Positions 47,035-58,150 of a stretch of DNA of 64,000 bases are shown here, piece by piece. Source of the stretch: Cryptomeria japonica. Its lineage: Eukaryota > Streptophyta > Pinopsida > Cupressales > Cupressaceae. The stretch covers positions 1,261,001 to 1,325,000 of the forward strand of contig NC_081414.1 of the NCBI RefSeq assembly GCF_030272615.1, read 5' to 3'. The notes below the pieces were generated by a model. That model did no database searches. It saw nothing but the letters and a program-made list of their open reading frames with translations, and was not told the DNA's origin. Position 1 is the first letter of the stretch; the number at the start of each line of letters is the position of its first letter. The position numbers and the translations under genes were made by a program.

Positions 47035-47940
47035 AATGAAATGCAAGGCTCAAGAATTGGATCACATGTGAGAACACACAAGTTCAAGTAACCAAAGTTC
47101 TCCTTGATATTATAATCCACACTAGAAGTGTAATCATCATCAAAAGAATCAAAGTCATTGATAGGAACAAAGTATAAAAAGGAATACAATCAAGATGCAT
47201 GATCCACCATCCTAGTAGCAATGATAGATCTACTCTCCAAGTCTCTAATGATAATTGAATTAGGAGTGAACTCCACAGTCTTCCTTGCTATACCATGAGT
47301 GATTTAGTAGATGGAAATAAGATTGTTTGTTAAGTGAAGTAAACACAACATATTAGTGAAGGTTCCATACCAAATATCAATAGATTCCTTCATATATGTA
47401 TGATTTCCCATCAAAATATTTGGCATGTTGCAAGGCTCAAATGAAGAGAACATAGACTGTGAAGATGTCATATAATGAGAAGGTCCTGAATCTAGAAGCC
47501 ATCTCCTTGAATCATGACCTGTAGTAGCACAAAGAGCTTGTCCTTTACTTGTTGAAAAGTGTGACTCTTTCCCTTATTAAATTTATTTTCTTTGGAAGAA
47601 GAAGTTGAAGTAGACATTCGAGAAGGCAAATTGATTCTATCCTTCTCAAGAAGATGATTCAATTCATCAATATCTTTCTTCTAACAATGGTGTCCTTCAT
47701 GTCCTAACTTCTTACAATATACACAAATTAGCTTCTCCTTCTTAGATTCCCCTTAGGAGAGGATGAAGAATATATTTATTGAGGAGATGAAGTTTGTGCT
47801 CTATCTATTCATGACTTTGGATTTTCTTGCTTTTGTTTCTTGTTGAAACCTTTCTCATGATTAGCCACCAAAGCATGTGACTTGGACAACTTGATAATAC
47901 TCATTGGACTTTAAAAAAATTCCCATAGTTTACTCCATGC
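47035..47940 (-). pseudogene. gag: RE6 gag-protease, truncated
   Basis: Read leftwards from an ATG near 47937 (ME, then a stop; RE11 gag starts MEQ at the matching place), the frame jumps after a few codons to SKSHALVANHEKG, equivalent to SKSKALVANQ in RE11 gag, so about 170 codons are deleted. The knuckle region, a protease remnant and the stretch LYSFLYFVPINDFDSFDDD follow. It ends with NFGYLNL, matching the RFGHLNY of the RE11 GAG-pre-integrase finger, just before the RE9 boundary. Several stops and shifts are present. Confidence 0.72.
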
Positions 47941-48020
47941 ATTAACTTTCCAAGTTGCATAATTATGTGGAATTAAAAGTGGAAATTTAGGAGAACCCAT
48001 ATCTAAAATAAAAAGATCAC

Positions 48021-48023
<3 letters not shown>

Positions 48024-48058
<35 letters not shown>
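48024..48058 (+). repeat. (GA)n microsatellite
   Basis: About 17 units of AG in the RE6 leader; RE11 has only a short GAGAG at the matching place, so the expansion is copy-specific. Confidence 0.95.
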
Positions 48059-48061
<3 letters not shown>

Positions 48062-48098
48062 ACACAAGACATCCCCCAATTCACTCAATCAAAGAATG

Positions 48099-48117
48099 CC
48101 CCCCCCCCCCCCCCCCC
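48099..48117 (+). repeat. Poly-C run
   Basis: About 19 C in the RE6 leader; RE11 has 8 and 9 C at 62214 and 62241. Confidence 0.9.
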
Positions 48118-49230
48118 ACCAAAGCATACTTACTGTGATTACAGTGGCCAATTGTAAAAGAAGACAAAGTGAAATTCTGATTTCAACATTTACAACTACC
48201 TCAATCAAGTTATAGTGGACTCAAATGACTAATTCAAAATACAAAACTAAGATCCAAGCATTACAAGTGCTAAAATAGGACAAAAAAGACCATATATTGA
48301 AAGTACAATTTCCACTCGCAATCACTACAAATTGATAGCACCAAAGTAAAGTAGACAAAAAAATGTGTACTTTCAAAAAAATGGCACCTGAAAAGGAGGT
48401 CGTATGAACCTGAACAAAGCCTCGAAAGTTGCAAAAATGGGGATTAGACAAATACATATGTGAAAGACTCAAATTCCTAGAAAATTTGTCCACCAATATT
48501 AGAAAAATAACCAAATTGCCTCAAATCAAAAAAACTGCTTGAAAAAGACCTCAAAATGCTTGAGATATGAACCTCTGAATTTCAACTCCAATTTAAAAAA
48601 CTCAAATGATAGGAGGGTCTAAAAAATTAAAAATATTATTGATGCATTGCTGACATCAATAGTAAATGAGCTTAAAATTGATGGTCAAAATGGTTGTCGT
48701 GGCAAAAAAAACCAACCCCCATAGTAATGACATGGTTGAGCCACCAGCTAATGTAGCAGAGTGATGTGTGTGCAGCCAATGCTGACTGGTTGTACACATG
48801 GTTGTATGGCAGGGGTGTGTGGTACTACTAACTGTGCACTAGCCACCAAATCTCCTAGTGACACATGTCACTTGTTGATAATGTGATGAGAAAGAGTCTT
48901 TTTCTACAAGGTCGATTTCCAAATTTTTGTCTGTGTGCTATCAAAATGGGTGAATGATTATTTGTTACGTATATGCCATCCTGACATGCTTGTACTAATT
49001 CTGAAGGAAACACTTTGGACACTGCACTGGATCTAGTGTAGGAAGTCACCAGAAAAGAACCACTAGTGCTGAAAGTGTGGGTGACTCAACATGCAAAGCC
49101 TGTGAGACGTCGAATCTGCAATCGTTGTCGGAGACAGTCGTAGGAGGGGCCAAACAAATGATCATTGATAGCAAATTATTACTAGCCAAGAAATCTACAC
49201 AGAGTCTCTAGGAATGAAGGTTGTTGTCGG

Positions 49231-49320
49231 GTGTTGGATCGTTGGGATTACTGTGGGGTGAAAGGATTACTGTGGGGTGTTGGATCGTTGGGATTACTGT
49301 GGGGTGAAAGGATAGTTGAT
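49231..49320 (+). repeat. 46-bp tandem duplication
   Basis: Two copies of a 46-bp unit (starting GTGTTGGATCGTTGGG at 49231 and 49277), nearly identical, so recent. A second duplication of about 25 bp (GATGTTGATCTAATAAGGA) lies at 49972-50022. Confidence 0.88.
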
Positions 49321-50709
49321 GGAAGGTTTTGAATTGGCTGGAAGATTGTCGAGAAATTTGTGACTAGTGAGGACAAGGAACTTGTAGAAACTTTGGTCAC
49401 TAAGAACACAACAGACATGTAGGGTTGATTCAAACTATGAAATTACCCACCGAATAGATATAGCAATAAACAACGCACGAACATCGGATGCACCACGCTT
49501 GATAGAGGTTAGAAAACAAGGTCAATGCAATAGCGAATACAAGAGAGTTAGCCGCATGAGATCCGTCTGGCAATAAAGCTGCTAACAGAAACAAATGCGA
49601 CACTTTGCAAGGAAAAAATAATATATAATGGGGCCTCAACCAACCGATCACAACAGATGTGCCACCTACTCAAAGGAACCAGTCTTGAATTGTCAGCCAA
49701 AGGAGAAAATAATCATATGAAAAACAATGCAAAATAAAAAGAAAAGCTACCAATCACAAAATAATTAAGCCTGCAATTAATAAGAACCACAATATTGGCC
49801 TGCAAACGAATACAAGTGTTGATGTGAGCAATGTAGACACGAGCTCTTATTCCAAACTCTGATCCAATCCAAGCAGCAAAATGGTAGTAAGGACAAAAAA
49901 ATTGTCTTTGGCTAGAAAATGAGCCACCTTAGAGAGATCGTGGTCTAAAATAAAAATGTGGGTCAAAGAGAAATGATGTTGATCTAATAAGGATAAATGA
50001 TGTTGATCTAATAAGGAACTCCACATTGTGCAGAATCCAAATAATGAACAAGTGAACTACCAACTACTCAAGAAAATCAATTCAACCTAATCACAATAAA
50101 TAGCTCCATTAATCTTCAAATGCAACTACCACCATCGATGAGGCTAGCCAATGAAGATGCTTGTCAAAGTGCTAGATAAAAAAACTCTTAAGAAAGTCGT
50201 TATAGATGAAAGTTTGATGGCTAATCTAAACAAGGATTTGCAAAGAACTAGCAATACTCTACAAATTAAAATGTATCAAACTGAACAAAGATATGGGCCC
50301 CTACCTAAAATATTAAGTTGACTAAGAATGAAGGCACTTGCAGAGAGTTAATCACACTGACAAGTACAACATTAGGACATATGAAGTTGAGAAAACTTGA
50401 AACAAGATGTCAACCAATACATGAATTGTCTTGATAATTAAATTTTGCTCAAAATAACAATATTTTCCTAGACCTGATAAAAGTTTACAAAAATAATATA
50501 ATGATGAAAAAATTTATATAATCTGTTGTTCAAGGAAGGGCCAAACGGTCCTTTGACCAAAAAAATATTCTACATAAACAATTTTACCCATACATAGACA
50601 TATTTGTAGTCCAAATTTATGGAAATTGCCTCTTGGATGCAATGTTGATGCCCAAAAAGCCTCAAATCGCACCAAGATCTCTCTAATTACTATCCAAAGG
50701 CACCCTATA

Positions 50710-50722
50710 GGATTTGATACCA
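50710..50722 (-). other. RE6 primer-binding site, degenerate
   Basis: Minus-strand TGGTATCAAATCC next to TGTAAG of the LTR; initiator-Met type with two changes. Confidence 0.75.
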
Positions 50723-51184
50723 TGTAAGATTTGTCTATGAAGGTAACCACCCAAGATTTAGAGACCAAATGGAAAGCACATAAACAAGAGAGCAAGAATG
50801 TGATAAGAATAAACTATATTTCTATCAATGATGCAATAGAATCTAATCAACTGAATGAGTATTACATAGGAGACCCATTGGTTATATAGCCAAGGTGAGA
50901 ACATAGGAGAGTGTAGGATTATGACAAGTGTCGTAATCTTATGACATGAGACAAAAAGTGAAAAGCTATCATCCCACCTAAAGTGAAAAAGTGATAGTGT
51001 GATAACACCACTAAAGGTGCATCACCCACCAAAGGTGGAAATGATAAAGAGATAACATGAAAAGTCCACCTAAAGTCGAAATGCTCCAACTACTCCAATG
51101 TAATTCCCTAAGTAAGCTTAAGAAAAGTGTAATTAGGACCTAGGTGACAAATAACCAAGGTAAAATGCCTTAATCACACCAATA
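50723..51184 (-). repeat. RE6 5' LTR
   Basis: 462 bp, TGTAAGATTTG to ACCAATA, paired with 22218-22644. A TATA box lies at 50880-50891. Confidence 0.9.
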
Positions 51185-51777
51185 GTCTCCTATTTTGGCC
51201 AACCTAATTAATGTTTTCCTTGCTTGTGGAGGATATATATAGATGATAAAAGCATTTGCAAGTGTGTGGATTGTGGAAGATGTGAAGTTGAAGTAGAAAA
51301 AGTGTGTGGTGGAAGATCTAAAGCTAAATTTCTAAACGGTTGCTTAAGGCAGTGAGTCTAGATTAGCTACATTCTAAGGAGACTGTTGGAGGTTGTGAGT
51401 TGAAAGCTTAATCATTGTATTCCAAATATTCATGTATCCTGCTCCGAGATAGTAAATCTCTTTAGTAGGTCCTTTAATCTTTTGTATCTTGCTTGGAGGT
51501 AATGAACTTCTTCAATAAGTCATCCAAGGAGCAGTGTGCTTCCTTAGGTAGTGAGCCTTAAAGAAAAATTTGTAATCTTGTTCATATATTGTGAGTTAAC
51601 TCTCAACGTGGTTTTCCATGTAAATATGGTGTTGTCTTGTGCATTGGTGTACATATTGTTATCTTTCATTGTTGTTGATTTGGTTTGGAGTTTTGAATTT
51701 GAATTATGCTAAAGGATTAATATTTTAAGGATATTGATTCATTCCCTCCCCCCTCTTAGTATCCAGGTGTTTATACA
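51185..51777 (+). repeat. RE5 3' LTR, second part
   Basis: Continues 20830-22217 after RE6; 51185-51189 (GTCTC) is the duplicated target. It has a TATA-like GGATATATATAG at 51231 and ends with the C-rich motif and TATACA. The last 130 bases match the RE5 5' LTR stub at 16306-16452. Confidence 0.82.
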
Positions 51778-52319
51778 TATTTCATTAATTTAAAAATCAT
51801 ACAATAATTAGAATTTATAAGATTCTTTAAGACAAGAAGAAGAACATAAATTACAAAGGATGTGAATATAAAACTTGTTTTGATTATGTTTTTCATATAT
51901 TCTTAAACTTTTCTTATCTATTATTTTTATGAGCAATCTTATTCATATCGAAATATTTATTCTCTCTTTTTTAATATTTAGATTTATTATTATAGACCTT
52001 AAATATTATTTTAAGAAATTTATTTTAATTGATGCATTAGTATGGTTCAAATTTTTTTCAAATCTTAAGTGAATGTATATCATGTATTATATATTATAAT
52101 TGGATATTAAAATATATTTAAATTTTATTGTATATTCTATTATTGGTTGATTGTTCAAAATGAATTTAGAATTTAAATTTTACTTGAATTTAATTTAACT
52201 TAATTTATCTTTATTAGCTGTCAAAAATAAATAGTTATTTATAATAGAATATTAAATTTCATGTTTGAAAAATAGTCATATTTTTATACTCATTATATTC
52301 AAATTTGTATTTTTTGTAG
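51778..52319 (+). other. Intron sequence upstream of the WRKY exon
   Basis: AT-rich, without transposon similarity or ORF. It ends in a good splice acceptor: T-rich TATTTTTTGTAG with AG at 52318-52319. The matching donor is not in this segment. Confidence 0.7.
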
Positions 52320-52482
52320 AAGTTATTATCGATGTACACATAATAATTGTCGGGTGAAAAAGCGAGTTGAGCGATTATCAGAAGATTGTCGTATGGTAAT
52401 CACAACATATGAAGGAAGGCATACACACTCACCTTGTGATGATACTCAATCTAGTGAAAATGATTATCTCAAATCATTTTAA
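52320..52482 (+). CDS. WRKY transcription factor, last exon (WRKY12/WRKY13-like, group IIc)
   Basis: The exon encodes the C-terminal half of a WRKY domain and a short tail, ending at TAA 52480-52482. After the split Arg codon it reads [20 protein letters not shown] and [16 protein letters not shown]: the zinc ligands are C-x4-C and, 23 residues later, H-x-H, the C2H2 finger of group I/IIc domains. The phrase [20 protein letters not shown] is typical of the WRKY12/WRKY13 clade, which controls pith and secondary cell wall development and flowering in angiosperms. The start of the exon inside the Arg codon (phase 2) is the known conserved position of the R-type WRKY intron. The tail has 14 residues after HTHSP. 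WRKY proteins bind W-box DNA in the nucleus. The WRKYGQK exon was not found in the window. The exon has no stop or shift, unlike all transposon ORFs here. Confidence 0.93.
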
Positions 52483-55400
52483 ATAATTAAGTTGTAGATT
52501 TTAAAGTATATGCATATTTACACTATAAATGTATCTAAATTTGGAGTTGTATATTTTGAGGTAGATGTATATTTTAATGAGTGTATCTAAATTATTTAGT
52601 GCTTCCAAACATATCCATTTTACATTTGTATAATCTATTAATTATGTTACTTAGACATATACGTTATTTTATCTTGAAAATAACTCAAGAAAAATTAAAA
52701 CATCACAATATTTTTTAATTTTTTATATATAAATATCAAAGATATGATGTCATATTAAAATAGAAATATTTTTAAATTAAACATATTTTTAGTTAAATTT
52801 TATATCGATCTTTATAAATCAAATTAGTTTTTACATTTTTAATATTTTAATCTTTCAAATATAATTTTATGATCGCTTTTTTTAATATTTTTTTAATTCT
52901 AAATTATTCAAACCACAAATTGTTTTTCTATTTTTCTTTTAAAAAATAGTCCTATTCCAATATATTCAGGGATGAGTTTATTGCAAATAAAGATATTATG
53001 ATTTTTTATATATAAAAAATTTGAATGAATTTTAAAAAACCATTAAAAATATAAAAAATAAACAAATAAATCTAAAAGAGAAAAGCACATATTTTTTCTT
53101 TTATTTTGTTGCTTTACATGGCTTTTCATCTTATTGAATGTATTATCTTTATGATAGAAAATTTGTGTTTTATGTATATGTCGACTTCATTCCTTAGACT
53201 ATTACCCACATCTATTATCTATGAGCTCATAATAAAAATGTTCTTTTTCCTTAGGATTTACCTTCCTAAAATATACCAAGAAGGTGGATCTAAAAACTAG
53301 ATAGGAACTAATTCATAACCTTGTCATCCTAATTCAAATATATTTTTCTTCCTTCCCAAATAGACTCTTTTAAATTATATGACTTACTATGATATTGTAT
53401 TAAAGAAAAATGGCCTTCAAGAAAAGGGAAATGTTTACTTATAAATGCATGCTCTTTAGTCTCATTAGTTTCACGGATTCCTTTAAATGTACAAAGGATA
53501 TAGAATTTGGGAAATATGTAAATGGCATGACCAAAAAAAAAAAAAAATTAATATTAATCTATATGTATTCTTAATTTGGTAGGAATTTATGTGTAGTAGG
53601 TAGAATTTCATTTTTTTCACTATTGTGTCATTGTGTAATATAAAAATTGTATAATTTATTAGTCATACTTTATATTATGCATGAATTTGTGTGTTTATTC
53701 TTCTAGTATGTTTAAAGAACACTTTTACATATTTTGGTCATTCTAATGATCATAAAAGGGTAATGCATGCAATCTGAGTCTTATAAATCTATTGGCAATT
53801 ATCCCTTCAATATTATAAATTTTACCATAAAAAGACCCTTGCACCCCTTGGTGTTAGGATCCCAACCATAGTGTCATAAAGATCGAGGATCATTGTGTCT
53901 TTTCAAGCCCAAAGTTTCCCTAATTATTAGTAACCTAATCCTTACTTTTTTTTTAATTTCCATAAATCTTGAAACTTAGTATATGACCTAGTATTTAATC
54001 TAATGTTTCCTCCATTTACTTATAAAGACATTTATTTTAGAAATATTAACATTATTCGCCATCACATGAGAAAACTTATCAAAGGATCCATCACAATTAT
54101 AAGGTATGATAATGTATAATCATATATCTAAACATTTACAAAGCTTCTCTTGAACATTGAAGCATGGAATACATATATTTTCTCTTCTCCTTTCCATTAT
54201 CCCCATCTATTCCATTATATCTAATTTTTTACTCCATTGAAGATTCTCTCCCATAATCATAGTCACCCAAAATTTGTTAAAAATTTTATATTCATTACCA
54301 TTATAACTTAAACCTCTTATCCTCTTCAATATCATGTATTATCATTTTCATCACCCTATATACACTATTACAAACATACACCATTTTTTTTTTTAAATTC
54401 TCCTATGATTTTTCTTGTAATTTCACCATTATTATTCACACAACGCTTGCACAAATCTTCCTAGGTCTACATACATCCCTTTCCTATTAGTGTTATTATT
54501 CCTAGATTAAGTTCCAAATAAGGTACTAAAAAGGGAATACTCTTAAATAAATCCACCCATTTTTATGTCTTGACATGATTTACTTTAAATTTTTAATATT
54601 TGTAGAATAAATGGGATTATTTTACGAGATAAAAAAGCTATAAAATGACCTTATAACAACCAAAAAGCTATAGGTATATAATCTTGAAGGACCTCTACAA
54701 CTAATGTATGTAGTAGGAGTCTTAGAAGACTACAATACCTAATAGGTTACGATAGTACTTATTATAAAAATAATTCTCAAAAACCTTCAAATTAAACATA
54801 GATCTTATTCTAGACCTACACAAAAAAAAATCAATCAAACATCAAAATGTATTGAGTGCACACATTCCATTCTTCTACTCTTTTCTCAATTATTATATTA
54901 GGATAGCATGTCCTAGTTTCATAAGACAATATTCATTAAGAGATTAAGGTACTACTTGGAGAAGATCAAATTTACATTTTAGCTCTATTATTTGTGTACA
55001 TTAGATTCAATATTAATAATGAGTACAAAATAAATAAATATATTATTTGTTAGATAAGCACAAAGAAGAATCCTATACATTCTATTTTATTTTCTTTCAA
55101 GGCTATGTTTTTACAAAGGTGGTTATAACTATTAATCTTAGTGTGATGCAAGTAATTAAAAAAGTGTAATCACAAGTCGTAAAAAGGATTTAAAATATTT
55201 TTAATAATTAAAGTTGTGTAAAACAACAAGGTCATGTTGTAGCATAGTTGCATTTTGTTCAATCAATTGAAATTTCAAACCTTGAAAAATCAATGTCAAG
55301 TTTCAATAGAAAGTAAAAACAAATTTTGTAAACATTGTTTGGTACATGATTTTTTTTATTATTCTTATTGATTATTTGGAGAGTTTTGAATTTTGTGTGT

Positions 55401-55559
55401 CCAAAAAGTAAAGTATTAAATTTATCAAATAATTTCATTCTATGTTTTGATATTTATGGTTTCACCTATGTTTTGATTAAAATATTGTGAATATAATGTT
55501 TAATTTTATTATTTTGATGAGTGTGTGCGTCAGAATCTATTAATAAAATTAATAATAGT
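52483..55559. other. AT-rich low-copy sequence, 3' side of the WRKY gene
   Basis: No transposon domain, LTR pair or conserved ORF is visible. The first few hundred bases are presumably 3' UTR. Poly-A (53534-53547) and poly-T (54386) runs occur. Open stretches such as 53106-53300 look like chance. Nothing within it matches another part of the window. Confidence 0.6.
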
Positions 55560-56974
55560 ACACATATCCACCAAAAAAGGGTAGAGGGACACAAGGTCAC
55601 CCCTCAAAGTCACACAAGAAAATCTTGAAAATTAGAGTCTAAAAGGACATAGCTCAGAGAGTGGGAATAAAAACAAAACTAGCAAAGGGCCTAGCCCACA
55701 AAACAATAGCATAATTAAGCAACCAAAGCACACCCAATAAGAGGCAAAGATGGGTCTCGGTCATATAATTTACCCCATACATCACCAGGGTCTGTGGTGA
55801 CGTCAAGCAAGGACCATCCCTTGTCAACAATCGCCTCTCCTTCCTCTTTATCTTTTTCCCTTTTAGGATAAATGGCTAGATCCAACCAAGGGAGCCACTA
55901 AGAAGAATCGGGCCAACCACCACTGCCACTACCCATAGGCCAACTGTTACCGCCTACAAAATTCAACCATGCACCACTTGAAGGCCAAGAGGAGACAGAG
56001 CCCCCATGGGGTGGAGAATAAGAGTGTTGCCAAACCAAACCACCCCTGCCACCAAAGTAATCGTGAGGGGCCTACGATCTGGGAGAACTGGAGTGACGAA
56101 CAAAAAAACTCCTCAATTGTTGGCCATGAGAAAATGACCTACAACACAAAGTAGAAGGATAAGGAGGAAATCTAGCCACAATGCAAAGGGAATTTCTCCA
56201 GTGATTAAGCAACTCTTCAAAGTGAGCCACCTCCAAAGAAACTTTAGTATCTTGAACTTGAATCTACAACATAACATTATTACAAATAGTAACTTTAACA
56301 TAAAGAAAAATAAAAGTATCAATAGATTTGTCAACAAAGATAACAATATTTTAATCTTTTCATAAATTAAAGAGAATCTCCACCCTAAAAGCATGCTAGA
56401 TCTAGGTAAACTTGAAGGGAATATGAGGCCAATCCCCTAAGATCACCTTGTACCAAGTCTAAAAGGGAAAAATAAATCATGGATCCAAATCAAAAAATGT
56501 TGAGCACAACAAAAAAACCAGAAAATGTGCTTCAAGGTTTTTGGTTGGCTGCAAAAAGGTCATCTAGGATCCAAAACCCACAAATGCCAAATCTGCAAGC
56601 CTTGGAAAAGAATACACTAGGCAAAGTGGGCCAATTTGAGTTCTGTAACAATAGACCAAACTATCTAAAAATGGTGTTGCCAAACAGATAAAGGTGACTG
56701 CAAATGCCACCTAAAATTGAGGACTTCATTCATTGGTAAATGCAAAGAAAACCAGCAGTAACCTAACTGCAGCTAATTATTGCAGAAAGAAGTGTCTAGA
56801 TGCAAATGCCATTCTTTCCATCGAGGCTTGCCAGAATGAACACCTAACTTATGCAACATATTCAGAGGCAAAGAGGACACTGGCGTGTCAAAAGTCTGGC
56901 AATCTATTCGAGTGAGCTGAAACTGAACATCTTCTCAAGTGTGAACACACATGGTGGCTCTAGAGATCATATCT
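55560..56974 (-). pseudogene. LINE 3' part, decayed
   Basis: Less AT-rich than the flank to the left. On the minus strand there are hydrophobic and Trp-rich fragments typical of the downstream end of plant L1 ORF2, but stops are frequent and no single domain is clear. Plus-strand ORFs here (55969, 56479, 56733) are antisense shadows. Confidence 0.5.
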
Positions 56975-57431
56975 CTAGGAGTTTGAATGCCTTTTTGTGG
57001 AACGGTAAGGCTTGCACCCAAGGAATGCGAGCCAAAGGAAATCCTTGAAGATGAATAAGAGGAGACCACCACATATTGTGGTTGTTAAAGAACAAATCAT
57101 CCCTAAAACCATATCTAACCCACCAAAGCCAGAGCTTAATTGCTTCCTAAGCATGCCAAATACTTTTGGCCACAAATTATCCCTAAATTTTAATATTCTC
57201 TAGCATGAAAATCTAAGAGTTTGAAATCCAATTCCCTTCCAAGAGGGGTGATCCTAAGGAAAACCCAAAGAAAAAAAATCCTTGAGAAGGTTTTTTAGGC
57301 CTCATTGCCAGAAATGGCACGAATAATCCATTTAGCATGGAGAGCTAAACCTTGTCTCTGGGAGGGAAGGAGACCAAACCCACCAGATTCCCATGGGAGA
57401 CAACAAAACTCCCAAGCAACATAGTGAAAAC
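56975..57431 (-). pseudogene. LINE ORF2, RT C-terminal domain (downstream of RE11)
   Basis: Minus-strand open stretches read VAWEFCCLPWESGGFGLL followed by ALHAKWIIRAISGNE, the well-known L1 block in which W-x-x-x-C-x-P-x-x-x-GG-x-G precedes the LLAKW-like motif. It continues with a stop to WPKVFGMLRKQL and CSLTTTICGGLLLF near 57000. It continues the frame of 63650-64000 exactly once one AAAAC copy is discounted. Confidence 0.8.
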
Positions 57432-57882
57432 TGTGAGATTTTGCCAAGATCAAGGGCACAATGAAAAGTATTAAAATAGAGACAAAAGAATGACAAGAAC
57501 AAACTGTATTCTCGTCAATATGAAAATGATCAACTGGATTTACCAATACAATGATTATAGGCCTTCTTATATAGGCAAGGCCATATGGATGTACGAGCAC
57601 ACAATCATGACATGTGGCTCAATGAGAAACAAGGGTAGGTAAGAAATACTAGGGGTAGGTAGGAGAAATAATATAATATTCCACAAGAGGTGGATGACCC
57701 ACCGAATGTGGAGTGTAACAACAAAACAAGACCACAAAATGTGGAATTTCTCCTACAAGATCTATCCCTATGTGCACACTTCCCTAAGTGTCTCAAATCC
57801 AAACTACGAAGAGATGCATTATCCTAAGTTAACTTAAGTAAAGTGTAATAATATCCATAATGAATATTTATTTACACCAACA
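57432..57882 (-). repeat. RE11 3' LTR
   Basis: 451 bp, TGTGAGATTTTG to ACCAACA. A TATA box lies at 57566-57575, read CCTATATAAG on the minus strand. Confidence 0.95.
57566..57575 (-). promoter_or_regulatory. TATA box of RE11 LTR
   Basis: Minus-strand CCTATATAAG, centred in a perfect short inverted repeat-like context (GGCCTT...AAGGCC). The 5' LTR copy is at 63333-63342. Confidence 0.55.
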
Positions 57883-58150
57883 CCCCCCCTTAAGTACAAC
57901 TTAGGGGAATGAAGACTCAAGTCAACAATGCAAGATGGGTCCCGGCTACTAGGCCATGATAGGTACCCATGTACAATATGCAAATGCAAGCAAAACTATG
58001 CAAAGCAATCTCTCACAAATGGAGAAAAGGAGAAAACCCAGTGGGAAAAAACTCCCCCGCAAAAGAGAGATGAAAGTACAAAAGACTCTCAAAGAAGAAG
58101 GACAAAACCTCAAAGAGGAAAAAGTGCCCCCCGTAAGAGAGAAAGGAGAA
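57883..58150 (-). other. RE11 polypurine tract and 3' non-coding region
   Basis: Minus-strand TTAAGGGGGGG (57883-57893) abuts the LTR. The rest is non-coding and aligns with RE6 22645-22900. Confidence 0.75.

Larger units (their letters stand above)
47941..50722 (-). other. RE6 leader between LTR and gag
   Basis: About 2.8 kb, against 1.1 kb in RE11. 47941-48620 aligns with RE11 62100-62780 (shared TTTCAAAAAAATG, ACCTGAAAAGGAGGTCGTATG). The remaining 48.7-50.6 kb has no counterpart in RE11, no ORF with a motif, and tandem duplications. It may include another decayed insertion. Confidence 0.6.
22218..51184 (-). mobile_element. RE6: copia-type element that hosts RE7, RE8 and RE9
   Basis: LTRs at 22218-22644 and 50723-51184 share TAAGATTTGTCT to ACCAA(C/T)A. 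Perfect 5-bp duplications GTCTC flank it (22213-22217, 51185-51189). With the nested elements removed its own sequence is roughly 6 kb: 3' non-coding (22645-24024), small fragments (30531-30604, 38266-38579), a truncated gag-protease (47035-47940) and a long leader (47941-50722). Almost all pol is absent. Its gag and leader resemble RE11. The external boundaries are secure; continuity of the inner fragments is inferred. Confidence 0.85.
16306..51777 (+). mobile_element. RE5: Ty1/copia retrotransposon, 5'-truncated LTR, 3' LTR split by RE6
   Basis: The order is a truncated 5' LTR (16306-16452), gag (16511-17330), pol (17380-20540), polypurine tract (20816-20829), and a 3' LTR at 20830-22217 continuing at 51185-51777. 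The last 130 bases of both LTRs match (shared GATTTGGTTTGGAGTTTTGA and the C-rich motif). The 29-kb gap in the 3' LTR is exactly RE6 with its GTCTC duplication. Many stops show that it is old. Confidence 0.85.

Noticed and set aside
38575-47039. Target duplication for RE9
   Set aside because: TCTAA and AATGA match at only two of five positions, so I do not call a duplication.
48024-48117. Repeat arrays resembling CRISPR or satellite DNA
   Set aside because: These are simple (GA)n and poly-C runs with no spaced repeats. No CRISPR-like array occurs, as expected for plant nuclear DNA.
53106-53300. 64-codon ORF downstream of the WRKY exon
   Set aside because: Random-looking, AT-rich codons, no similarity, no splice context.
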